Assembly: GCF_023227875.1 (NCBI RefSeq)
Contig: NZ_JALOCH010000001.1
Coordinates: forward strand, 186,001 to 250,000
DNA length: 64,000 nucleotides
Direction: 5' to 3'
Source of the DNA: Methanoregula sp.
GTDB lineage: Archaea > Halobacteriota > Methanomicrobia > Methanomicrobiales > Methanospirillaceae
Shown: positions 25,976 through 34,500 of the stretch, piece after piece
Layout: each line of letters opens with the position of its first letter
How positions within the stretch are numbered: position 1 is the first letter of the stretch
Program-made: the position numbers and the translations under genes
Notes under the pieces: model-generated
Seen by the model: the letters and a program-made list of their open reading frames with translations, nothing else
Told to the model about the DNA's origin: nothing
Databases searched by the model: none

Positions 25976-26482
25976 TCATTCATAGATCTGCCGGCTCGTG
26001 GTATACCCGCGCCCGCACTTTTCATAGAACTGCTGGTGGCACGCTTCGGCCGGCCAGAACGTGGACGCGGGGAGGAGCTCCGTTACAATCGGGCGGTCAC
26101 CGTACTGTTTCGATGCCGCGAGCCGGTCACGGGATGCAAGCGCGGCTTCTTCCTGCTTCTCATCGTGATAGAAAATGGTTGACCGGTACTGCGGCCCGGT
26201 ATAATCGCCCCGCCCGTCCGGCCGGGTCGGGTCGTGCATGGCCCAGAAGATGCCGAGCAGCTGATCGTAGGAGACAACCGCCGGGTCAAAGACAATTCCC
26301 AGCGCTTCGACATGGCCGGTCGATCCGGTGCTGACCTGTTCATAATCCGGATCCGGCTCGGTCCCGCCCGTATATCCCGCAACGGTTCCGGCAACGCCCT
26401 CAACGTTCCGGAACGCCGCCTCGAGATCCCAGAAACAGCCTCCGGTAAAAGTCGCCTTACTGAGTTGAACGGGTCCGGTCAT
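25976..26482 (-). CDS. msrA: Peptide-methionine (S)-S-oxide reductase
   Basis: A 168-residue MsrA that repairs methionine S-sulfoxide in proteins. The catalytic GGCFW motif is at residues 14-18 (Cys16). Also present are GYTGG, the substrate-binding GHVEALGIVFDP region, and TGPQYRSTIF. Further cysteines in EACHQQFYEKCGRGY may act as resolving residues. Length fits the family. It appears monocistronic and shows the oxygen-defence capacity common in methanogens. Confidence 0.93.
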   Translation of the reverse strand: MTGPVQLSKATFTGGCFWDLEAAFRNVEGVAGTVAGYTGGTEPDPDYEQVSTGSTGHVEALGIVFDPAVVSYDQLLGIFWAMHDPTRPDGRGDYTGPQYRSTIFYHDEKQEEAALASRDRLAASKQYGDRPIVTELLPASTFWPAEACHQQFYEKCGRGYTTSRQIYE

Positions 26483-26798
26483 CCAACGTTGATTGGTGCC
26501 GGAGGTTTTTGGGTGTTGCTATCCTTCCCGATACCCTTCAGAAAAGAGGTGTCCGGAACCCAGTACTATTCCGGGGCCGCTACGGGCCCCTTTTGGCAAT
26601 CCGGGGATCGTGATCTCCACCGAAATGGGAACAATGTCAACGCTTGAAAAAAAGTCCCTGTAAAACCAGTATTTTCAGGATCTGGGGAAATTTGTTCGTT
26701 TTAGACCTGCTAAAATAGCGGCCTTCCGGCAGCCCCTGAATTTCCCGTGGGCTCATGGAGGGTGCCAGGGCACAAAACCCCTGTTTTGCGATCCCCGG
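26483..26798. other. Intergenic region with hairpins between sixA and msrA
   Basis: No gene seen. TTTTAG (26699-26704) and CTAAAA (26710-26715) form a hairpin about 85 nt past the sixA stop and could end that transcript. GGGGCCGCTACGGGCCCC near 26574-26591 is another stem-loop. AACCCCTGTTTTGCGATCC near 26775-26793 resembles words in the repeat region near 4430-4450. Confidence 0.45.
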
Positions 26799-27293
26799 TT
26801 ATTTTATCAGGGCCATCTGCTTTACCGTCAGGAGCCAGTGCAGTTCCCCGGACGGGCGCCCGGCGTATGAAAAATTCCGGATCTTTGCAAGGCCCCCTTT
26901 TGTCATCACGATGCCGGCACCCTCATTTCCGGAGATGATCCGGCTGATGAGCGATGAGAGCAGCGGTTCGTGGCCGACAAGGAGGACGGCGGCATTGTCC
27001 GGGTACCGGCCGATCTCCCGGCAGACGGTATCCGTGTCCCCGCCCGGGACCAGCACCTTCCATGTCGCCATCTTCTGTGGGACTTCCAGCACGTCCGCTA
27101 TGATCGCTGCGGTCTCCTGTGCACGGGCAAGCGGGCTTGCCGCGATCAGGTCGAACTCAGGGTCATGCGCCGCGATCCAGAGCGCAACCGCGAGAATATC
27201 ATCGCGCCCCTTCTTTGTCAGCGGCCGGTCCGCATCGCGTCCGCCCGGCTTTGCCACCTCTGCCTTCCCGTGCCGTAAAATGAAGACGTCCAC
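26799..27293 (-). CDS. sixA: Phosphohistidine phosphatase SixA-like (histidine phosphatase family)
   Basis: A 164-residue member of the histidine phosphatase superfamily. The catalytic RHG motif is at residues 7-9 (FILRHGKAE), SPLARAQETAAII supplies the second Arg, and LLVGHEPLLSSLI supplies the second catalytic His. Its size fits SixA, which dephosphorylates histidine in phosphorelay proteins, so it could act on two-component proteins such as those at 13140-15309 (inference). It is alone on the minus strand, ahead of msrA. Confidence 0.85.
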   Translation of the reverse strand: MDVFILRHGKAEVAKPGGRDADRPLTKKGRDDILAVALWIAAHDPEFDLIAASPLARAQETAAIIADVLEVPQKMATWKVLVPGGDTDTVCREIGRYPDNAAVLLVGHEPLLSSLISRIISGNEGAGIVMTKGGLAKIRNFSYAGRPSGELHWLLTVKQMALIK

Positions 27294-27343
27294 ACATGGA
27301 CTGCTGCATGCGGGAGGATAAAGATTGTGAAAAAAGAACCGGA

Positions 27344-28813
27344 TTATTCGAAGAGCCGGTAGTTCGGCGCCTCGTCCGTGATCATGATATTGTGCGGGTG
27401 GCTCTCGGTCATGCCGGCATTCGTGATCCGGACGAACCGTGCCTTCGTGTGCATATCATCGATCGTTTTCGCACCCGAGTATCCCATCGCGGACTTGAGC
27501 CCGCCCACGAGCTGGTAGATCACTTCCCCGACATGACCGACATAGGGGGTGACCCCTTCCACGCCTTCGGGCACGAACTTCGTGCTCCCGATCTCCTTCT
27601 TCTGGAAGTACCGGTCGCTTGATTCGCCGCTGCTCATGACACCGAGGGATCCCATGCCGCGGTACTGCTTGTACCGCCGGCCTTTCATGGTGATGACTTT
27701 TCCCGGGGACTCGTCAGTACCGGCAAACATGCTGCCCATCATCACCGTGTCTGCTCCGGCTGCGATGGCCTTTGCAACATCGCCGCTGAACCTGACGCCG
27801 CCATCGGAGATGACCGGGACGTCGGCACTCTGTGCAACCTCCGCTACCTGGGCGACCGCGGTGATCTGCGGCACGCCCGTGCCGGCAACAATGCGGGTTG
27901 TGCAGATCGAGCCCGGCCCGATACCGACCTTGATGCCGTCAACGCCTGCGTCCAGCAATGCCTCAGCGGCAGCCTTTGTCGCAACATTTCCTGCCACGAC
28001 GTCCGCCTTCACGCTCCCTTTGATCTCCTTGACTGCCGCGACCACCTTCATGTTATGTCCGTGGGCACAATCAACAACCAGGGCATCGGCGCCGTTCTGG
28101 TCAAGGAGTTCGGCACGGGCGAAATCGAACGGGCCGACCGCGGCGGCAACGCAGAGGTTGCCTTTTGCATCCCGGCTGGCAAGAGGATATTGCCGCTTCT
28201 CAAGGATGTCCTGCATGGTGATGATACCGATCAGTTTTCCTTTTGCATTCACGACCGGAAGCCGCTCGACCTTGTTCGTGTACATGACCTCGAGGGCTTT
28301 GATTGCGGTGATATCTTCGCCGGCAACGATCGGCTTCCTGGTCATGATGGTCGTGATCTTCTCGTTGCCGCTCTTCTGCACGATCGCCCGGACATCCCGC
28401 CGGCTGACAATACCGATAATCTCTCCCTTGTCGACTACGGGCACGCCACCGATATTGTATTGCTGCATGAGGTGTTCGGCGTCGGAAACCGTTGCCGTGT
28501 CTTCAACATACAGTACGTCGCGCTCAATCAGTTCCTCTGCCTGCTTGACCGCAACGAGCTCCTGCATCTCGTGCTCGGGCGTCATGTTGCGGTGGATGAC
28601 GCCGATACCTCCCAGCCGTGCGAGCGTGATTGCCATCGTGGCTTCGGTCACGGTGTCCATCGCGGCCGAGACGAGCGGGATATTAACGCGGATATTTTTC
28701 GAGAACCGCGAGCGCGTGTCAACCTCGGAGGGTTCAACCCATGATGCCAGCGGTTCCAGGAGGACATCATCGAAGGTTAACGAGAGTGGAACATCCAGTT
28801 TTTCAATAAACAT
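27344..28813 (-). CDS. guaB: Inosine-5'-monophosphate dehydrogenase
   Basis: A 489-residue enzyme of GMP synthesis that oxidises IMP to XMP with NAD+. A TIM barrel is interrupted by two CBS domains (about 95-210, with MTRKPIVAGEDITAIKALEVM). The active-site loop GPGSICTTR holds the catalytic Cys near 302, followed by GGVRFSGD, GSMFAGTDESPG and the flap region YRGMGSLGVM. It lies 3 nt downstream of mfnB on the same strand, so the two are probably cotranscribed. Confidence 0.95.
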   Translation of the reverse strand: MFIEKLDVPLSLTFDDVLLEPLASWVEPSEVDTRSRFSKNIRVNIPLVSAAMDTVTEATMAITLARLGGIGVIHRNMTPEHEMQELVAVKQAEELIERDVLYVEDTATVSDAEHLMQQYNIGGVPVVDKGEIIGIVSRRDVRAIVQKSGNEKITTIMTRKPIVAGEDITAIKALEVMYTNKVERLPVVNAKGKLIGIITMQDILEKRQYPLASRDAKGNLCVAAAVGPFDFARAELLDQNGADALVVDCAHGHNMKVVAAVKEIKGSVKADVVAGNVATKAAAEALLDAGVDGIKVGIGPGSICTTRIVAGTGVPQITAVAQVAEVAQSADVPVISDGGVRFSGDVAKAIAAGADTVMMGSMFAGTDESPGKVITMKGRRYKQYRGMGSLGVMSSGESSDRYFQKKEIGSTKFVPEGVEGVTPYVGHVGEVIYQLVGGLKSAMGYSGAKTIDDMHTKARFVRITNAGMTESHPHNIMITDEAPNYRLFE

Positions 28814-28816
28814 ACG

Positions 28817-29503
28817 TCACCTGATCATCGCGAGTGCTTTCCTGATCAAATCTTCTCTCACGGTTGCATTCCGGTCCCCGCCGCAGACCATGCCGCGGAC
28901 GCCAATGATATCGGGGTCGATCCGCCTGAGTGCATCGATGTCTTCGAATTTCAGGGCGCCTGCAAGCGCTGTCCCGAGGCCGAGTTTCCGGTTCCCTTCC
29001 GTGAATGAGCGGAGTGCGTTCTCGTCCATGAACGCAAAGGTGCTCTGGCGGTCCTTGATGCCGGTGTCAACCATGGCAAAGTCGGCCTCGCACTCTGCGG
29101 CAATCGGTGCAACATCAAAGGGCGAGATGGTATGCATGCGTTCGTAGTCGGAGTACGCGGCGATGACCACATACTTCTTCGGGAACGGGTCTTTTACCGC
29201 TTTCACGACAGCCGAAATAACTTCGCGTGCCTTGTCCTTTCCATCGAACGCGAGCCCGATCTTCACGTAGTCAGCCCCGGCGCACGCGGCACCGTATGCA
29301 GCAAGCGAAGCACCGCCCGGCTTGTAATCAAAATCACCAATCGCAGCGCTCACCGGTTTCTGTGCAAACTCCTTGATCTCGCGGATCACCCAGGGGAAAT
29401 TGGCACCGAGCGAGCCTTCGGATGGTTTCTTGACGTCGATGATGTCAGCGGCAACGGAGTCTTTAGCCTCGTTGAGAGAGCTTGGGCTGACCAACAATTG
29501 CAT
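28817..29503 (-). CDS. mfnB: (5-formylfuran-3-yl)methyl phosphate synthase
   Basis: A 228-residue TIM-barrel enzyme of methanofuran biosynthesis. It condenses two glyceraldehyde-3-phosphate molecules to the furan precursor. DIIDVKKPSEGSLGAN near residues 20-35 carries the conserved Asp and Lys, and IGDFDYKPGGASLAAYGAACAGADYVKIGL the phosphate- and substrate-binding part. The presence of this gene marks the organism as a methanogen-type archaeon. It precedes guaB by 3 nt and diverges from a HisA-like gene across 44 bp. Confidence 0.93.
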   Translation of the reverse strand: MQLLVSPSSLNEAKDSVAADIIDVKKPSEGSLGANFPWVIREIKEFAQKPVSAAIGDFDYKPGGASLAAYGAACAGADYVKIGLAFDGKDKAREVISAVVKAVKDPFPKKYVVIAAYSDYERMHTISPFDVAPIAAECEADFAMVDTGIKDRQSTFAFMDENALRSFTEGNRKLGLGTALAGALKFEDIDALRRIDPDIIGVRGMVCGGDRNATVREDLIRKALAMIR

Positions 29504-29547
29504 AAGATTTAATGATCTTTTGACCTAATAGTGGTTTGCGTTCGTCT

Positions 29548-30219
29548 ATGGAACTCGTACTGGCGATGGATTTGAAGAATAATCTGGTCGTGCACGGCAA
29601 ATCCGGGCAGCGGGACCGTTACAAACCGCTCGACTGGGGACGTTCCCCGACGGCAGAACCGGTTCGGTTTGTCAAGGCGATCCGGCCCAGGTCCATCTAT
29701 ATTGCGGATCTCGACCGCATTAGCGGAACCGGTTCCCATGACATGGTTGTCCGGCAGTGCGCACGCGAAGTGTCGGCCTGTTACATTGACCGGGGCTCGC
29801 GGTCGCCCGGCGACCGGCTCGAAGGCTACCATATCAAAAATATTGTTGGTACGGAGACCGGGGGCGACGATCTCGTACAGTACCCGGGCGGTTTCTTAAG
29901 CCTCGATATCAAAAACGGCCGGGTCATCCCGTCCGGCCGCGACCCGGTAGACGTGCTCCGGCAGGCCAATGGCTGGAAGTTTGAAGGATGCATCATCCTC
30001 AACATCACGGCCGTGGGAACGGAATCGGGGATCGACCGGCAGCGGCTCGAAGCCATGCGGTCGGCCTATCACCGGAAATTATACTATGGCGGGGGAGTCT
30101 CGACCATCGCGGATCTCGAAGCGATCAGCGCTGCCGGGTTCGATGGTGCGATCATCGCAACGGCCCTGCACCACAAAACAGTCCCCATCGAATGGATCAG
30201 GAGGGGTCGCTGTTGTTAG
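29548..30219 (+). CDS. HisA/HisF-related TIM-barrel protein
   Basis: A 223-residue protein with a HisA-like beta/alpha barrel: MELVLAMDLKNNLVVHG at the N-terminus, YIADLDRISGTG, GFLSLDIKNGRVIPSG, and KLYYGGGVSTIADLEAISAAGFDGAIIATALH at the end. HisA itself isomerises ProFAR in histidine synthesis, but this subgroup is a separate archaeal paralogue found near methanofuran genes; a role in that pathway is an inference from context. ATG 29548 is preferred over TTG 29536. The gene ends overlapping the start of tmk. Confidence 0.8.
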   Translation: MELVLAMDLKNNLVVHGKSGQRDRYKPLDWGRSPTAEPVRFVKAIRPRSIYIADLDRISGTGSHDMVVRQCAREVSACYIDRGSRSPGDRLEGYHIKNIVGTETGGDDLVQYPGGFLSLDIKNGRVIPSGRDPVDVLRQANGWKFEGCIILNITAVGTESGIDRQRLEAMRSAYHRKLYYGGGVSTIADLEAISAAGFDGAIIATALHHKTVPIEWIRRGRCC

Positions 30220-30845
30220 TCACACTGGAAGGCATTGACGGGAGCGGGAAGAGTACGCTGCACACTGCGCTCAAAATCCTGCTCGCGGATCTCGACCCGA
30301 TCTTCACCCGGGAGCCCGGGGCCACGTGGGTGGGCGATTCGGTCCGCCGGGCCATCGCGGAGCAGATCGATCCGGTAACGGAAGCGACATTGTTTGTTGC
30401 GGATCACGCAGCCCATCTCGCAACCGTTGTCCGCCCGGCACTCAAAGAGGGAGTGCTCGTTATCTCCGACCGGTACAGCGACAGCCGGTACGCATACCAG
30501 TCCGTGACCCTGCAGGGCATTGTGCCAGAACCGGAGAAATGGCTGCGGGCCATGCACAATGGCTGGACGATCATTCCCGACCGGACATTCCTCTGCGTGC
30601 TTCCCGTTGACGATGCCCTGACCCGGCTCAAGCCGGATGCCCAGCGCGAACACTTCGAGAAGCGCGAGATTCTGGAGAAAGTCCAGAACAATTATCTGGC
30701 ATATGCAAAAGCCGAGCCGGGTCGGTTTGTGATTGTGGATGCGATGCTTTCTCCGGAGATTGTTGCGAAGTTTGTCGCTGATGCGATCCAACAGGATTTG
30801 AAGACCGGGAAGAAGAGAGGAGATAAGAAACGTTCACCGGAATAA
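30213..30845 (+). CDS. tmk: Thymidylate kinase
   Basis: A dTMP kinase of about 210 residues that makes dTDP. P-loop GIDGSGKST is near residues 7-15, TREPGATWVGDSVRRAI follows, and the DRYSDSRYAYQ segment is the DRY motif of the nucleoside-binding site. The start is taken as TTG 30213, which has GGAGGGG 6 nt upstream and gives the normal N-terminus LVTLEGIDG; ATG 30192 in the same frame is the alternative. It overlaps the HisA-like gene by 7 nt, so translation is coupled. The C-terminus is Lys-rich. Confidence 0.9.
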   Translation: MLVTLEGIDGSGKSTLHTALKILLADLDPIFTREPGATWVGDSVRRAIAEQIDPVTEATLFVADHAAHLATVVRPALKEGVLVISDRYSDSRYAYQSVTLQGIVPEPEKWLRAMHNGWTIIPDRTFLCVLPVDDALTRLKPDAQREHFEKREILEKVQNNYLAYAKAEPGRFVIVDAMLSPEIVAKFVADAIQQDLKTGKKRGDKKRSPE

Positions 30846-30887
30846 TCGTGCATAAATTCTCCGGATATCGGTATCACGTTCCCCCCG

Positions 30888-31904
30888 TCACCTCATCCCG
30901 GTGACCGTTTTCCAGTCATCATAGACCCGCTCCTTGATCTCCTGTGCCCGTTTCGTGTATACGGATACCCCCTCAAAATTCGGGATACCGGCATGGTGCT
31001 GCATCAGGATCCCGTCGTCACCAAACCAGCGGGGAAGGGCCCCGCCTATGAAATACCCTTTTGCCCGGAGGATGCCGACCGCCGTGCCAACGCAGGGCAT
31101 AGTGAGGGGCAGGATAACCTGCGTGATGACCGGTGCGGCTCCTGCTGCTTCACTCTCGCGTTCCTGTATCCAGCCGGAGAAATCACTCCCCACCCCGGTA
31201 ACAGTGATCCGTGCAATACCGACATTTTGGAGCACGTCCATCGACCCGCCCGTGCGGGTGCCTCCCGGCAGTTCTCCACCAGAGATCGCAAGCGTGGACC
31301 CGTGACCGATCTCCTCGTAAAGGAAACGGAAGAGATCCTCGTACACGCAGGGGATATAGAGGGTCTGGGGACGTTCCGTGGTTATCTTGAAGAAGAGAAC
31401 TGCCGAGACACGGCCCCCGACAGACAAGCACGTCGGCAGAGGTTTATCGGATTTAGGTATGATATCCATCTCAAGCCCGGTTTCGATATAGTCATTCTGT
31501 TCAGCCATCTGCTGGGAGACGAGGTGGCTGGTAACTGCCTCCCCCCAGATATCGAGAGTATGGTTCTGGATAATCTCGCGGGCAAATGTGTGATCCAGCT
31601 GGGAACCCACGCCCTTCTTCCGGTAATCCGGCCGGATCATCAGCTGCCCGATCTCGTACAGGTTCCGGTTGGGCACCGTCAGGATAGAACGGTAGACTGC
31701 AATATGCCCGATCACCTCCCCCTCCGGGTTGCGGGCGACCATGCGGAGAGTCTCGCGTGTTTCCTCCTGCCGAAGGATTTCCCGGGCATCGTAGATGCTC
31801 TTCACCGGGTAATGATCCCCGTACACGGCACGGTATAATGCAACGACGCCGTCTGCGTCCTTTGGCCTGAAACAGTCAATCTCAAACGGGATGTCTTCGG
31901 TCAT
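30888..31904 (-). CDS. GNAT family N-acetyltransferase-like protein (two-part)
   Basis: A 338-residue protein. Residues 1-165 form a GNAT fold with MVARNPEGEVIGHIAVYRS and the acetyl-CoA loop RPDYRKKGVGSQL. The C-terminal half (about 170-338) is different: VPCVGTAVGILRAKGYFIGGALPRWFGDDGILMQHH resembles the ends of bacterial GNAT/GHKL fusion proteins and, more loosely, the C-terminus of the GHKL protein at 33065. Substrate unknown. It is the last gene of the ThiF-led minus-strand operon, 43 nt after the aminotransferase. Confidence 0.8.
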   Translation of the reverse strand: MTEDIPFEIDCFRPKDADGVVALYRAVYGDHYPVKSIYDAREILRQEETRETLRMVARNPEGEVIGHIAVYRSILTVPNRNLYEIGQLMIRPDYRKKGVGSQLDHTFAREIIQNHTLDIWGEAVTSHLVSQQMAEQNDYIETGLEMDIIPKSDKPLPTCLSVGGRVSAVLFFKITTERPQTLYIPCVYEDLFRFLYEEIGHGSTLAISGGELPGGTRTGGSMDVLQNVGIARITVTGVGSDFSGWIQERESEAAGAAPVITQVILPLTMPCVGTAVGILRAKGYFIGGALPRWFGDDGILMQHHAGIPNFEGVSVYTKRAQEIKERVYDDWKTVTGMR

Positions 31905-31947
31905 TTTCAGTACTCATTCCATATACCGGAATCCGGGCGTTCATCTG

Positions 31948-33063
31948 TCACGCAATGCTGCTCCTGAGCGCCTGAACGAACCCCTCCATGACGGGCAGGT
32001 CGTGAAGGGTGACCCGGATATGGTTGGGGAAGCGGAACCCCGTCATGGTACGGACCATGTAGCCTTTTGCCATGAGCCGACGGTATACCAGCGTATCGGA
32101 TACCGGGAGCCGGATCACGACAAAGTTGCCTTCCCCCGCGATCCAGGGGAGATTCATGCGGTCCAGTTCGCTGATCAGAAACTCCTTCGATGCTCTTACC
32201 AGTTCCCGCGTCCTCCGGATATGGGAACCGTCGTCGGCCAGAGCGCCGAGCGCTGCCTCCTGGGCAAGCGTGTTCACGGAATACACGATGCAGGTGCGGC
32301 GGATGATGTCGACAAGGTTGCGGTTCCCGGCAAGGTAGCCGATGCGCAGCGCGGCCAGGCCGTACATCTTTGAGAACGTACGGAAGACGACCAGGTTGGG
32401 GAACTCGCTGATGAGGTTCATCCCCTCGGGGTAATCCGGCTGGTCGACAAACTCGGCATAGGCTTCGTCCACGACTACGATCTGCCTGCCGTCAACCCTG
32501 CGCAGGAAGGAACGGAGCCGGGCCTCGCTCCAGTAGGTGCCGGTCGGGTTGTTGGGGTTGCAAATGAAGATGACCTTGGTCCTGCCATCGATCGCGCCAA
32601 TCATCGCTTCTTCATCGAACGCATGATCCTTCAGGGGTACCAGCCGGGCCTCGACGCCGGAGAAGCCGGCTGCCCACTCGTAGACCGCGAAGGTCTTGTC
32701 AGTTGTGATAATGTTGTCCCCTTTCTGACAGAACGTTTTAATAACGAAGGTGATCACCTCATTTGCCCCATTGCCGATAAGAAATGAACAGGCCGGGTGC
32801 CGGAACACTTCGGAGAGCCGGTGCCGGAGGTGATAACTGTCCCCATTGGGATATATCGCTGCCCGCTCCGGTGTAAAGTTCATGATAGCCTCGATGGACT
32901 TCTGCGGGGGGCCGATGACGTTCTCGTTGTTGTTCATCCGTACAAGGGACGATGTATGGTACATGGACCTGAGCACATCGTCCGGTTTACTGGGGACATA
33001 GGCCTCGATCTTCCGGATGTACGGCGGGACCAGAGTATCGAGCGGAGGTTGCGTCGGGGCCAT
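31948..33063 (-). CDS. PLP-dependent aminotransferase (histidinol-phosphate aminotransferase-like)
   Basis: A 371-residue fold-type I aminotransferase. Visible are NGANEVITFVIKTF, the cofactor-binding CNPNNPTGTYW (about 167), VDEAYAEF with the Asp and Tyr that bind PLP, and the Schiff-base Lys in TFSKMYGLAALRIGYL (about 232). It belongs to the HisC/CobD-like group, but its place in an operon with ThiF- and GNAT-like proteins argues for a different job than histidine synthesis (inference). ATG 33063 is 1 nt after the stop of the upstream GHKL gene; the longer frame to 33189 reads only through that gene. Confidence 0.88.
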   Translation of the reverse strand: MAPTQPPLDTLVPPYIRKIEAYVPSKPDDVLRSMYHTSSLVRMNNNENVIGPPQKSIEAIMNFTPERAAIYPNGDSYHLRHRLSEVFRHPACSFLIGNGANEVITFVIKTFCQKGDNIITTDKTFAVYEWAAGFSGVEARLVPLKDHAFDEEAMIGAIDGRTKVIFICNPNNPTGTYWSEARLRSFLRRVDGRQIVVVDEAYAEFVDQPDYPEGMNLISEFPNLVVFRTFSKMYGLAALRIGYLAGNRNLVDIIRRTCIVYSVNTLAQEAALGALADDGSHIRRTRELVRASKEFLISELDRMNLPWIAGEGNFVVIRLPVSDTLVYRRLMAKGYMVRTMTGFRFPNHIRVTLHDLPVMEGFVQALRSSIA

Positions 33064-33064
33064 C

Positions 33065-34357
33065 TCATGACCCCTGCCTTTGCCTATGTTCAAAGACCAC
33101 GATGTCCCCGGTTCCTCCCCATGGGAGGAGGTAGCAGGGGGAGAAGCCCGCGGACCGGAGCGCAGGTACCAGGACCTGTTCGGATTCATCCCCGAGATCC
33201 AGCTTGAACCTTATCCGCGTGATTCCGTCGTCATCCAGCGACGACACGTACTGGGCCAGGATGTGGGCCGCGTCCCTGCCGGCCACGATGGTCGAGAGGA
33301 TTGCAAGATGCCGCTTCCGGGCCACCTGAACCCCGAATGCCGCATGGGGCTCGATGAACTCGCCGGCATAGGTGGTGACAACGATGTTCCTTGGCAGGAC
33401 AAGGCGATCGATACACTGGCGGACGAACGGCTCGAGGTTGGGATGGACATAGACGGTGGACCCCGTATCCTCATCCAGCTGGCGGTAGAGGGGCCGTTCG
33501 CATAAAAGCCCGTTGTCCTCTACCTGGGGGGGAGCAAGTTCCTCGAAGAATGCTTTCGGGACATCGGGAACCGGCAGCCGGTTCACCATGCAGACCGCAC
33601 CTTTCCTGCTTACATTTTCAAGGACCTTCTGGATGATCGCCTCGGCAAGACCGGGCTGCGGGACAAAGACGTACGGCCCGAGGGAATCGATCATCTTTTC
33701 TCCCTGCCGCCAGAGCATGCCGCCGCCGATATTTCCTTTGCCGTCGGTGGCGAGCTGGATGCCAAACTCCCTGCTCCGGACCATATCCGCGACCTTCCCC
33801 GGGAAACGGAAGAACTCCGGGATGACCGATGGGTATGCCTGCTGGACGCGCTGGGCGAACTGCTTGATATCCTCCTGGCCGTAGGGGCCCGGTGCATAGG
33901 GCCCCGGGGGAAGCACCTGTACCGGAAGGATCTGTTCCGGATAGATCTTATCCATCGTGAAGCAAATCGACATCAGGCCATCCTGTTCCCGGACAAGGCG
34001 GAGACTGTCCACAACGCGTGCGGCCAGGACGATGCCGAGGTTCTCGATGACCGATTCGTCATATGGGTTTTGCACTTTTGTCACGTTCAGGGCGGATACC
34101 GGGATCCGGTGGGGCGGGAAATAACAGCAGGCCTCCGTGTAATAGCCCCCGTCCCTGACCGTGACACGGATTTTTTCACCGGCGCCGGGGGCGGCGGCAA
34201 GGACATTGAGGAGTTCTTCAACGGCAAGGCAGAGATTCTGGGCACCCTCCTTTGTGAGCCCGAAGGTGATTGCCGATTGTTCGACCATGCCGGTAACGAC
34301 CGGGAGATACCGGAGGTCGATTCCAACAATCAGTTCTGCAGTGTCCGCTGTATTCAT
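33065..34357 (-). CDS. GHKL-ATPase-like (RsbW-type) protein with unassigned C-terminal region
   Basis: A 430-residue soluble protein. Residues 8-140 resemble anti-sigma-factor kinases: the N-box LCLAVEELLNVL (Glu47, Asn51) is present and ENLGIVLAARVVDSL sits where the G2 box is expected, but a clear DxGxG is missing, so nucleotide binding may be weak. Residues 150-430 contain YPSVIPEFFRFPGKVADMVRSR and a C-terminal beta-rich region (KLDLGDESEQVLVPALRSAGF) of acyltransferase-like character. It overlaps the 48-residue gene upstream by 4 nt and is followed after 1 nt by the aminotransferase. Confidence 0.7.
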   Translation of the reverse strand: MNTADTAELIVGIDLRYLPVVTGMVEQSAITFGLTKEGAQNLCLAVEELLNVLAAAPGAGEKIRVTVRDGGYYTEACCYFPPHRIPVSALNVTKVQNPYDESVIENLGIVLAARVVDSLRLVREQDGLMSICFTMDKIYPEQILPVQVLPPGPYAPGPYGQEDIKQFAQRVQQAYPSVIPEFFRFPGKVADMVRSREFGIQLATDGKGNIGGGMLWRQGEKMIDSLGPYVFVPQPGLAEAIIQKVLENVSRKGAVCMVNRLPVPDVPKAFFEELAPPQVEDNGLLCERPLYRQLDEDTGSTVYVHPNLEPFVRQCIDRLVLPRNIVVTTYAGEFIEPHAAFGVQVARKRHLAILSTIVAGRDAAHILAQYVSSLDDDGITRIRFKLDLGDESEQVLVPALRSAGFSPCYLLPWGGTGDIVVFEHRQRQGS

Positions 34358-34500
34358 GGGAACCGTTCTTCCGTTGCCGTCAGGTGGATCTCTCCCGGCA
34401 ATAGCTCCATCTGCCCGTGCAAGAGGATCCCCGGCCGATAGTATCCGAAAGAGTTCCTGACTGCGTTACGCACGATGCGTTCAGCCCGTGCGGGTGGCAT
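34354..34500 (-). CDS. 48-residue peptide gene between thiF-like and GHKL genes
   Basis: ATG 34500 lies inside the end of the ThiF-like gene (20-nt overlap). The frame runs MPPARAERIVRNAVRNSFGY, then a middle with RPGILLHGQMELLPG, and ends in EERFP at a TGA that overlaps the ATG of the GHKL gene (ATGA). Both junctions have the form of translational coupling. Without this frame the ThiF and GHKL genes would be separated by about 120 bp, unlike the rest of the operon. No family recognised; it could be a peptide substrate or a small subunit. Confidence 0.6.
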   Translation of the reverse strand: MPPARAERIVRNAVRNSFGYYRPGILLHGQMELLPGEIHLTATEERFP

